This document shows positions 1 to 7,140 of a stretch of 64,000 nt of DNA, in pieces. The position numbers and the translations under genes were made by a program. Every line of letters starts with the position of its first letter. The first letter of the stretch is position 1. The notes beneath the pieces were generated by a model. That model saw nothing but the letters and a program-made list of their open reading frames with translations. It searched no databases and was not told where the DNA came from. The stretch is from Eubacteriales bacterium (lineage in GTDB: Bacteria > Bacillota > Clostridia > Lachnospirales > Lachnospiraceae), in NCBI GenBank assembly GCA_030526665.1, contig JAUNCI010000006.1, positions 1 to 64,000 of the forward strand, read 5' to 3'.

Positions 1-488
1 TTTGAGCCATTAGAAATACACTCTCCGAGAGTTCCATCTGCATTCATCTCATATAATTTTATGTAAATATCAGAGTTATCTTTTCCATAGAAGTCATATA
101 CTCCTGCTGTTACTGCATCTGGTGTAAAGATATAAGATGATGGATTAAATTTTTCAATATTTGCCGTATATGTTTCACCATCATTCAAAGATACCACATC
201 GGAAAGGTTAAAATCTTTATATTTATTAAAACCTACCTTACATGAACCACTTTTATAAGCAGTGGATCTTATCTTATAGACATAGGTAGAACCTGCCTCA
301 AAATTGCTGTCGATTGAAACTTCATAACCGTAACTGCTCTGACAAGACGAAAATATGCCATCTTCTTCCATAGAATATAATTCTACATAATAAATATAAC
401 CGTTATCGGAAGAATCTATCTCAAAAGAATATTCTCCTTCTGTTTGTTCATCCACTGTAAAAGTAAATAATAGATATCCATTTTCTTC
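1..488 (-). pseudogene. In-frame continuation of the repeat protein beyond the amber codon
   Basis: Reading the minus strand in the same frame after the TAG at 489-491 gives 162 more sense codons with no stop. They encode the rest of repeat four (ENGYLLFTFTVDEQTEGEY, then TYVYKIRSTAYKSGSCKVGF) and most of a fifth repeat (DFNLSDVVSLNDGETYTANI, then DIYIKLYEMNADGTLGE). The open frame runs off the window, so the original gene was longer than the 478-residue product. No good start codon with an RBS is visible just after the stop. It is therefore either dead sequence after a nonsense mutation or a segment reached only by readthrough. Confidence 0.8.
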
Positions 489-1925
489 CTAGCTTGCATT
501 ATATGTATGACCGGGAGTCAGGTCCACTGCTTCTAACTTATTTATTTCTTTGTCTTTGATAAAACGAACATTGCAGCGGTCACTTCCATCATAATATTCT
601 TTTACTTTATATACGTAAGTAATATTAGCACTTAAAGAATAACAAAGTGAAAATTGTCCATTTCCTGCACCTCCCATGTCTGAAGCAATCTCATCTGAAA
701 GGAACCCGTTATCACTCAACTCGAAAAGTTGTACATTCATGTACGAATTATTTCCATTATAAGATGAAAACAGTGTATAACTTCCCGCTGTTTCTTCACT
801 CGTCTTAAATGTAAAGTATGCATAACCATCTTCATCGAACTTTGTAGAACAACTTTCTCCCGGTGTCAATTCCACAGCTTCTGACAGATCAAACTGCTCG
901 CCGTCATCTGAAATAAAGAAAACTTCACAGCTTCCTTGGAAATGATTGTATGATTGCACCTTGTATAAATAAGTTGTTCCTGCATTCAATTCATAACTGA
1001 GAGAAAACTGACCATTTCCGGCACTTTCATCATCAGCAGCAAGTACAGCACCGCTACTTAACCCGTTTTCATCAATTTCATAAAGTTCTACAAAAGTATC
1101 TACACCTTCTGAAACAGAATAGATTTTATATTTTCCCTCAGTTACTTCCGTCGGTGTAAAATAGTAACTTGCATACTCATCTGTTTCCCACTCTGCAAAA
1201 TAGCTTTCTCCCGGTATCAATTCCACTGCTTTTGACAGATCAAACTGCTTGCTGTCATCTGAGTCATCATCTGATGAATCTTCATTATCAACCATAAAAA
1301 TAACTTCACAACTTCCTTCGGTATTATCGTATGTTCGCACCTTGTATAAATAAGTTGTTCCTGCATTCAATTCATAACTGAGAGAAAACTGACCATTTCC
1401 AGCACCATCATCATTTTCGTCAAGCGCTGCACCTGTACTTAACCCGTTTTCATCAATTTCATACAATTCTACATAAGTATCTACATCATCAGCAACGGAA
1501 TAGATCTTATATTTTCCCGCAGTTTCTTCCGTCGGTGTAAAATAGTAACTTGCATACCCATTTGCTTCCCACTCTGCAGAATATTTTTCTCCCGGTATCA
1601 ATTCCACTGCTTCTGATAAATCAAATTGTTGATGTTCATTTGAGTCATCATCGGAATCATCTCCTGAATCATCGTCTGAATCGTCACTATCTGACCAATC
1701 ATCGTCGGAATCAGAATCTGTGTCGTCATAGTCTCCGGAATCGGAATCATCGTCTGTATCTGATTCTTCGTAATCTGTTTCATCCGGATCCTGCTCGTCG
1801 AATTCACTTCCTTCTTCCGTCTCATAATCCGTATCTTCTGATGCAAATACGGAAACAGAGTTGATTGGAAGCGAAGTAACTACCATCGCTGTAGACAGCA
1901 ACATTGCAAGCACACGTTTCTTCAT
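489..1925 (-). CDS. Secreted acidic repeat protein, cut short by an in-frame amber codon
   Basis: The 478-residue product has a signal peptide (residues 1-28, KKR then a hydrophobic core, likely cut after VFA). A very acidic Asp/Ser-rich segment follows (about 30-98), then tandem domains of roughly 120-127 residues starting near residues 100, 227 and 345. Each domain shares a DLSEAVEL-PGE start, an aromatic YYFTPTEE strand and a GQFSLSYELNAGTTYLYKV end. The fold resembles small beta-sandwich domains of secreted proteins such as the PPC type, but this is inference. A fourth domain begins near residue 462 and stops at TAG (489-491); the same frame stays open to the window edge with matching repeats. 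An RBS (AAAGGAGCAGGAAAGTA) precedes the ATG. Function unknown; probably extracellular or wall-associated. Confidence 0.8.
   Translation of the reverse strand: MKKRVLAMLLSTAMVVTSLPINSVSVFASEDTDYETEEGSEFDEQDPDETDYEESDTDDDSDSGDYDDTDSDSDDDWSDSDDSDDDSGDDSDDDSNEHQQFDLSEAVELIPGEKYSAEWEANGYASYYFTPTEETAGKYKIYSVADDVDTYVELYEIDENGLSTGAALDENDDGAGNGQFSLSYELNAGTTYLYKVRTYDNTEGSCEVIFMVDNEDSSDDDSDDSKQFDLSKAVELIPGESYFAEWETDEYASYYFTPTEVTEGKYKIYSVSEGVDTFVELYEIDENGLSSGAVLAADDESAGNGQFSLSYELNAGTTYLYKVQSYNHFQGSCEVFFISDDGEQFDLSEAVELTPGESCSTKFDEDGYAYFTFKTSEETAGSYTLFSSYNGNNSYMNVQLFELSDNGFLSDEIASDMGGAGNGQFSLCYSLSANITYVYKVKEYYDGSDRCNVRFIKDKEINKLEAVDLTPGHTYNAS
956..1019. repeat. 64-bp exact direct repeat, copy 1
   Basis: This stretch is identical to 1337-1400 over 64 bases. 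The 381-bp offset is exactly 127 codons, one protein repeat unit. It encodes the shared GQFSLSYELNAGTTYLYKV segment of repeat 2. Confidence 0.9.
1337..1400. repeat. 64-bp exact direct repeat, copy 2
   Basis: Identical to 956-1019. Identity at synonymous sites points to recent duplication or gene conversion between repeats 1 and 2, since repeats 3 and 4 have diverged at the DNA level. Confidence 0.9.
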
Positions 1926-1998
1926 TACTTTCCTGCTCCTTTTCCTAAAATATCTGTTTCATTTTCAGGCTTAAATACCCTCTAACAAACTTAGATTT

Positions 1999-2004
1999 AT
2001 TATA
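1999..2004 (-). promoter_or_regulatory. Possible -10 box for the acidic repeat protein gene
   Basis: A TATAAT hexamer lies on the minus strand about 75 bases before the start codon. No clear -35 box is present at the usual spacing, where the U-tract of the livF terminator sits, so the assignment is tentative. Confidence 0.35.
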
Positions 2005-2015
2005 CATGATTTCAC

Positions 2016-2071
2016 AAAAAAAGGCTCCTATTTTAGATAAATTTCCGAAAAAATCCATCTACAAAGGAGCC
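2016..2071 (-). terminator. Terminator after livF
   Basis: On the minus strand GGCTCCT and AGGAGCC bracket a longer internal loop and are followed by a run of seven T. It closes the liv operon and separates it from the repeat-protein gene. Confidence 0.75.
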
Positions 2072-2138
2072 ATTTAATTATTTATAATCATTCAATTTTG
2101 TCATAAATATTATTATGTATGATTATTTTATAACGTTT

Positions 2139-2843
2139 TTATTTTGCTTTACCGAGATATGCAGCTTTTACATCTTCGTTTTCTGCTAATTCTTTTCCGG
2201 TACCTGTCATAGTAATACTTCCGGTTTCCATTACATATGCAGTATCAGCAGCATGTAAAGCCATGTGCGCATTCTGTTCTACCAGAAGAATAGTCATTCC
2301 CTGTTTATTGATCTCACGAATGATATCAAATACACCCTGAACAATAATCGGAGCAAGACCAAGTGATGGTTCATCCATCATGATCAGCTTCGGTTTACTC
2401 ATAAGCGCACGTCCGATAGCAAGCATCTGCTGTTCCCCGCCTGAAAGTGTACCACCAGCCTGCCAGCTACGTTCTTTCAGACGTGGGAATAAATCATAAA
2501 CCCAATTCAGATCCTCGGTAATGTCATCTTTTCTTCGATATGCACCAATCTTTAAATTTTCAAGAACGGTTAAATCAGGGAAAATTCTTCTTCCTTCAGG
2601 AACAAGCGTAATTCCTTTTTCAACAATTTCATTTGTATCAAGTCCTGTGATAGATTGTCCCATAAATTCTATGGAACCGGATGCAGGTTTTACCAGAGAT
2701 ACGATAGAACGAAGTGTTGTGGATTTTCCGGCACCGTTTGCACCGATCAAAGTTACAATACTTTTTTCCGGCACTTCAAAACTAATTCCTTTGACTGCCT
2801 CAATTCCGCCATAATTTACTTTCAAATCGTTTACTTTAAGCAT
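2139..2843 (-). CDS. livF: Branched-chain amino acid ABC transporter, ATPase LivF
   Basis: The 234-residue product is an ABC ATPase of the LivF type and one of the two ATPases that drive high-affinity Leu/Ile/Val uptake. Walker A is GANGAGKST (near residue 34), the signature is LSGGEQQM (about 135) and Walker B ends in MMDEPSLGL. Length is normal for LivF, which is shorter than LivG. The start overlaps the livG stop by 8 bases, so the two are translationally coupled. It is the last gene of livJ-H-M-G-F. Substrate is inferred from the whole five-gene set; related transporters can carry amides or urea. Confidence 0.93.
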   Translation of the reverse strand: MLKVNDLKVNYGGIEAVKGISFEVPEKSIVTLIGANGAGKSTTLRSIVSLVKPASGSIEFMGQSITGLDTNEIVEKGITLVPEGRRIFPDLTVLENLKIGAYRRKDDITEDLNWVYDLFPRLKERSWQAGGTLSGGEQQMLAIGRALMSKPKLIMMDEPSLGLAPIIVQGVFDIIREINKQGMTILLVEQNAHMALHAADTAYVMETGSITMTGTGKELAENEDVKAAYLGKAK

Positions 2844-3678
2844 CTTCTGTCACCCCCAAATAAGCTTCAATAACGCTCGGATTATTCTGAATTTCATCCG
2901 GCGTACCATTTGCCAGAAGACTTCCGAAATTTAAAACATAAATACGATCTGAAATCTGCATTACCAGATCCATATGATGTTCGATCATGAAAATGGTAAG
3001 ATGATATTCATCTCGAATCTGACGAATAAAATCGGTCAGTTCCTGTGTCTCCTGCGGATTCATACCGGCAGCAGGTTCATCCAAAAGTAATAATTTCGGA
3101 TCTGTTGCCAGAGCACGTGCAATTTCAAGACGTCTCTGAATACCGTATGGAAGGGAGCCGGCGATTTCATCTTTTAAATGGGCAAGATTCTGCATCTCCA
3201 GAAGTTCCATTGTTTCTTTACGCATTCTCATCTCTTCTGCATGATTTAAACGGAATGTTGCAGAGAACAAATTCTGTTTTGCACGCATATGTTTTGCAAT
3301 CAATACATTATCAAAAACGGTCATTGATGAAAATAAACGAATATTCTGGAATGTACGGGCAATACCATCTTTTGTAATCATATCCGGTGTCGGAACTATA
3401 CGTTTGGTATACATTGCTTCGTTTTCTCCGAGATATGCTTTTTTCATTTTTCCAACCGGGTGACTCATTACAATATCTTTTCCATTAAATGCCACTCTTC
3501 CATTGGTTGGTTCATACACACCTGTGATACAGTTAAATGCGGTCGTTTTGCCGGCACCATTTGGTCCGATCAGTGCAACGATTTCTCCCTCATTTACATC
3601 CAGGGACAGATTATTAACTGCAACCACACCGCCAAATTGCATTGTTATATTTTCAACATGGAGGACATTATTACTCAT
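2836..3678 (-). CDS. livG: Branched-chain amino acid ABC transporter, ATPase LivG
   Basis: This 280-residue ABC ATPase is the LivG partner of LivF. Walker A is GPNGAGKTT (near residue 38). The signature is the LivG-typical LPYGIQRRLEIAR rather than LSGGQ, and Walker B is LLLLDEPAAGMN. Between Walker A and the Q-loop region (FQNIRLF) there is an insertion of about 30 residues (near 70-100) that is longer than in many LivG proteins. Its ATG shares one base with the livM stop (TAATG arrangement), and its own 3' end overlaps livF by 8 bases. Confidence 0.93.
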   Translation of the reverse strand: MSNNVLHVENITMQFGGVVAVNNLSLDVNEGEIVALIGPNGAGKTTAFNCITGVYEPTNGRVAFNGKDIVMSHPVGKMKKAYLGENEAMYTKRIVPTPDMITKDGIARTFQNIRLFSSMTVFDNVLIAKHMRAKQNLFSATFRLNHAEEMRMRKETMELLEMQNLAHLKDEIAGSLPYGIQRRLEIARALATDPKLLLLDEPAAGMNPQETQELTDFIRQIRDEYHLTIFMIEHHMDLVMQISDRIYVLNFGSLLANGTPDEIQNNPSVIEAYLGVTEDA

Positions 3679-4751
3679 TATTTAACCTCCTTTTTCTTGC
3701 CACGATTTTTAAAGAAATTCACAAGTCCGGAGACAGAGAATTCCTTGTCGCCCATAATACCTTTACGGGCGAAAAGAACAATTACCATAATGATAATTGA
3801 GAATACTACCATACGAAAACCACTTCTCAAAAGAGGAACCTTAAATCCGCCGATCGTCATCTCAGAATCGAGGAAACGAAGCCACCATTCAGAGCAGGCA
3901 ATATAAAGGAAGGATGCAAGGATACTTCCTGTTACAGATCCAAGTCCACCGATAACAACGATCAAAAGAAGTTCATAGGTAAGAGCCGTTTTAAATGTCA
4001 TAGCCTGCAGTGTACCCTGGTACATTGCAAAAAGCGCTCCACCGATTCCTGCAAAGAAAGAAGAAATGCAAAATGCCATTCTTTTGTGTTTTGCAAGATT
4101 GATACCCATAGCTTCCGCTGCGATTTCATCATCTCGAATTGCTTTAAAAGCACGTCCATAAGATGAGTTAATAATCATAACAATAACTGCAATACAAATT
4201 CCTGAAGCTACTACAGCAAAAAGTAAGGATGGAAGGCTTGGGAATTTACGAAGCATATTGGAACCGTTCGTAATCGGACCCATGGTATCCCACTGGAAAA
4301 ATGCACGTACAATCTCGGAAAATCCAAGAGTTGCTATCGCAAGGTAGTCACTTTTCAGTCGAAGTACAGGAAGTCCGATCAGCCATGCCATAATTGCAGC
4401 AACTACACCGGCAGCAAGAAGTCCGACGATCATCGGCACGCAAAATTGAATGATACCGCCATCATAGTACTGATAAACACTCGCTCTGTCTGCTACCGGA
4501 ATCGTCAATACCGCAAATGTATATCCACCAATCAGCATAAATCCGGCATGTCCGAGTGAAAACAGCCCTGTAAAACCATTTAAAAGGTTCATTGAAACAA
4601 CGATCAATGACCAGATACAGCCTTTTTTCAAAACTGTTAAAGCAATATGTGTTGTCGGAAGTGTTTTATCCAAAACAACGGCCAACACGAGAAGCGCTAC
4701 GAGCAGCAGCGCAGAAATTATTCTGTCCGTTTTTTTACTCATTTCAGCCAC
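3678..4751 (-). CDS. livM: Branched-chain amino acid ABC transporter, permease LivM
   Basis: The 357-residue polytopic membrane protein has the LivM hallmarks: an NLLNGFTGLFSLGHAGFM motif near residue 60, and a cytoplasmic coupling region (SSYGRAFKAIRDDEIAAEAMGI) that meets the ATPases. It starts with hydrophobic segments and ends in a basic tail (KNRGKKKEVK). It forms the translocation channel with LivH. It lies 6 bases after livH, with an AGGAGAGG ribosome binding site at the livH 3' end. Confidence 0.93.
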   Translation of the reverse strand: MAEMSKKTDRIISALLLVALLVLAVVLDKTLPTTHIALTVLKKGCIWSLIVVSMNLLNGFTGLFSLGHAGFMLIGGYTFAVLTIPVADRASVYQYYDGGIIQFCVPMIVGLLAAGVVAAIMAWLIGLPVLRLKSDYLAIATLGFSEIVRAFFQWDTMGPITNGSNMLRKFPSLPSLLFAVVASGICIAVIVMIINSSYGRAFKAIRDDEIAAEAMGINLAKHKRMAFCISSFFAGIGGALFAMYQGTLQAMTFKTALTYELLLIVVIGGLGSVTGSILASFLYIACSEWWLRFLDSEMTIGGFKVPLLRSGFRMVVFSIIIMVIVLFARKGIMGDKEFSVSGLVNFFKNRGKKKEVK

Positions 4752-4757
4752 CTCTCC

Positions 4758-5642
4758 TTATACTTTATCTTTTGCGCCTTCACCGAAAAGTCCGGTAGGC
4801 TTAACGATCAATACAACAATTAATAGTGCAAATGTAAAAGCATCTGAGAAGGTTGTCCATCCCAGACCTTTGATGATGTTCTCACAAATACCGATGATAA
4901 ACGCACCGATTACAGCACCCGGAATAGAACCGATACCACCAAATACTGCGGCAACGAAAGCTTTTAATCCAGGCATGGATCCTGATGTCGGAACAACAGA
5001 GGCATAGTTTGTGAAGTACAAAAGTGATCCAACTGCAGCCAGAAAAGAACCGATGATAAATGTCATACTGATAACATTATCAACCTTAATTCCCATCAAA
5101 CGGCTTGTTTCAAAATCATTGGCAACAGATCTCATCGCCATACCGATCTTGGTATGATTGATCAGCTGTACGAGTGCAATTACGAGAACAATTGTCAGTA
5201 CAGGAGTAATCAACGTTACTACTTTTGTGGTAGCTCCGCCAATTGTAATTGTGTTTGATGCAAATGGAATTGTCGGATATGTTTTTGCAAGACCACCTGT
5301 AACATAAAGCATCAGATTCTGCAGCAGATAGGAAACACCGATTGCAGAAATCATTACGGACATACGAGGAGCACTTCTCAATGGTCTGTATGCCACACGT
5401 TCAACCAGATATGCCAATACAACTGTCACGATAAGTGTAAGTGGTATAGAAATATACAAAGGAAGCACCGTCATCGCATAAATCATCACAAGTCCGGCAA
5501 CCGTAAAAATATCTCCGTGTGCAAAGTTGATCAGGCGGAGAATACCATATACCATTGTATATCCGATTGCGATCAGCGCATACTGACCACCTACAGAAAT
5601 ACCCGCGAGCAGGTATGGCAGGTTTTTACTTAAAAAATCCAT
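4758..5642 (-). CDS. livH: Branched-chain amino acid ABC transporter, permease LivH
   Basis: The 294-residue permease carries the family motif GILRLINFAHGDIF near residues 33-46 and the coupling segment KIGMAMRSVANDFETSRLMGI. It makes the heterodimeric channel with LivM. It is the first gene after the partial terminator that follows livJ, so its expression probably depends on readthrough from the livJ promoter; no separate strong promoter is evident in the 130-base gap. Confidence 0.93.
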   Translation of the reverse strand: MDFLSKNLPYLLAGISVGGQYALIAIGYTMVYGILRLINFAHGDIFTVAGLVMIYAMTVLPLYISIPLTLIVTVVLAYLVERVAYRPLRSAPRMSVMISAIGVSYLLQNLMLYVTGGLAKTYPTIPFASNTITIGGATTKVVTLITPVLTIVLVIALVQLINHTKIGMAMRSVANDFETSRLMGIKVDNVISMTFIIGSFLAAVGSLLYFTNYASVVPTSGSMPGLKAFVAAVFGGIGSIPGAVIGAFIIGICENIIKGLGWTTFSDAFTFALLIVVLIVKPTGLFGEGAKDKV

Positions 5643-5714
5643 TCTTTATCCCTCCGGGAAATCAAAATATTATTTACAAAATGAACATCTATTCATGTTC
5701 ATATTGCATACTTA

Positions 5715-5753
5715 GAAAAACGAAAACAAGGAGGCCGCAATTTTGCAGCCTCC
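5715..5753 (-). terminator. Hairpin/attenuator between livJ and livH
   Basis: On the minus strand GGAGGCTGC, a six-base loop and GCGGCCTCC form a nine-pair stem (one G-U), followed by an interrupted T tract (TTGTTTTCGTTTTT). It sits between the binding-protein gene and the permease genes, where partial termination would make livJ more abundant than the membrane genes. Confidence 0.7.
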
Positions 5754-5772
5754 TGCAGTAATAATAACTTAC

Positions 5773-6933
5773 TTATTTAACTTTCTGTTCTGCTACGAAT
5801 TCCCATTCAGCTGTTTCTGTATTAGCTTTTTTAACGATCGCTGAATCACGGGCAGCATCGCCGATTTCATTAAATGCGATTTCTCCTGTAATACCTGTAT
5901 AGGTAGTTGTAGGAAGTGCTTCGTATACAGCCTGTGGATCTGTAGATCCGGCATTTTTGAGAGCTTCAAGAGCTACGAAGTAAGCATCATATCCCATAGC
6001 AGAAACAGCTGCAACTTTTGTATCGCCGCCATTGTTTGCAAGAGCTGTGCTGTCAGATTCCATCCATTCAACAATACCTTTGTCGAATTCTTCGTTTACA
6101 CCACTCTGATAGAAAGTACTTACGTTAAGGTCAATGTTTGTTCCTTCTGCAGCTGCAAGAACAACGTTGGAATCCCATGTATCACCTGCAAGAAGCGGGC
6201 ATGTGATTCCCTGAGCTGCTGCCTGGTCAATTACAAGCTGAGCTGCTTCAATAGAGATTGGAGCAAAGATAACATCTACATTTTCAGAAATCGCTTTAGA
6301 AACATATGCGTTGAAATCAGATGTTCCATCCGGATAATTTTCCTCGATAACTTCTCCGCCAAGATCTTTGAATGCTTTTGAGAAATAGAATCCAAGACCT
6401 GTAGAATAGTCGTCACCAAGTTTTGTTAAAACGTATGCTTTCTTTGCATCATAATTATCTTTTGCATAGTTAGCCATTACGCTTCCCTGGAATGGATCAA
6501 GGAAACAAATACGGAAGTAATAGTCATTTCCGTCTGTAACCTGAGGGTTTGTACATGTAACACCGATTGCTGGTGTATTAGCTGCTTTGAAAGTATCGGC
6601 TGCTGCAATTGAAACGCCGGATCCATATGAACCAAGAACAACGGATACACCGTTACTTACAAGTTCAGAAGCTGCAGATACCGCTTTGTCTGTTGAGGAC
6701 TGGTTATCTACGATAACAAGTTCAACATCGTATTCTGTTCCATCGATTTCAACGGTAGGCTGTACATAATTTGCATACTGAATACCAAGTGTTTCCTGTT
6801 TTCCACCGGCACCGTTATCACCTGAAGCAGGTTCGTAAACACCGATTTTAACAGTGTCTGCTGCTACAGTTGTTGCTGCACATGCAAATACCATTGTTGC
6901 TGCCAAACATGCTGATAAAACTTTTCTCTTCAT
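5773..6933 (-). CDS. livJ: Branched-chain amino acid ABC transporter, substrate-binding protein
   Basis: This periplasmic-binding-fold type I protein captures branched-chain amino acids outside the cell for LivHMGF. From the chosen ATG the product is 386 residues. GGGAGAG lies 8 bases upstream of this ATG, whereas an earlier in-frame ATG at 6972 lacks an RBS. The signal sequence (MKRKVLSACLAATMVFACAA) has no good lipobox; an AxA site (TVAAD) follows. The mature part starts with VKIGVYEPASGDNGAGG and contains the FRICFLDPFQG motif of LivJ-like proteins. It is promoter-proximal in the operon. Confidence 0.92.
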   Translation of the reverse strand: MKRKVLSACLAATMVFACAATTVAADTVKIGVYEPASGDNGAGGKQETLGIQYANYVQPTVEIDGTEYDVELVIVDNQSSTDKAVSAASELVSNGVSVVLGSYGSGVSIAAADTFKAANTPAIGVTCTNPQVTDGNDYYFRICFLDPFQGSVMANYAKDNYDAKKAYVLTKLGDDYSTGLGFYFSKAFKDLGGEVIEENYPDGTSDFNAYVSKAISENVDVIFAPISIEAAQLVIDQAAAQGITCPLLAGDTWDSNVVLAAAEGTNIDLNVSTFYQSGVNEEFDKGIVEWMESDSTALANNGGDTKVAAVSAMGYDAYFVALEALKNAGSTDPQAVYEALPTTTYTGITGEIAFNEIGDAARDSAIVKKANTETAEWEFVAEQKVK

Positions 6934-6961
6934 AATCATTACTCTCCCTTTCTTTTTTTGA

Positions 6962-6983
6962 TATAAAGACAAATGTCTTTATA
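6962..6983. promoter_or_regulatory. Perfect 10-bp palindrome in the livJ leader (candidate operator)
   Basis: TATAAAGACA-AA-TGTCTTTATA is a perfect inverted repeat with a two-base centre. It begins about 10 bases after the expected transcription start of livJ and ends before the ribosome binding site. It could bind a dimeric repressor or form an RNA hairpin; no T tract follows, so it is not a terminator. Confidence 0.5.
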
Positions 6984-7000
6984 CGTAATACATTAAGTGA

Positions 7001-7029
7001 ATTATATCATTCTTTAGCACTTTAATCAA
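7001..7029 (-). promoter_or_regulatory. livJ operon promoter
   Basis: TTGATT (7024-7029) and TATAAT (7001-7006) are spaced by exactly 17 bases on the minus strand, upstream of livJ and just after the leuS terminator. Confidence 0.75.
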
Positions 7030-7031
7030 GT

Positions 7032-7070
7032 AAAAAAGTACAGAACTTCTCCGAAGAAAAATTCTGTACT
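7032..7070 (-). terminator. Terminator after leuS
   Basis: On the minus strand AGTACAGAA and TTCTGTACT pair around an AT-rich loop and are followed by six T. It separates leuS from the liv operon. Confidence 0.8.
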
Positions 7071-7140
7071 TCTTTGTACTAAAAAATCATATTCTGTTTC
7101 ATAATTCGCCGAACGAATTAAAGCTATTATATTGTGTTTT

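Noticed and set aside
956..1400. Regular repeats considered as a CRISPR array
   Set aside because: They are in-frame coding duplications at a 381-bp interval without short unique spacers, and no cas genes are present.
1550..1864. 104-residue plus-strand ORF with His/Asn/Leu-rich product
   Set aside because: It is the antisense shadow of the Asp/Ser-rich coding segment of the repeat protein; composition is explained by that low complexity, and there is no RBS.
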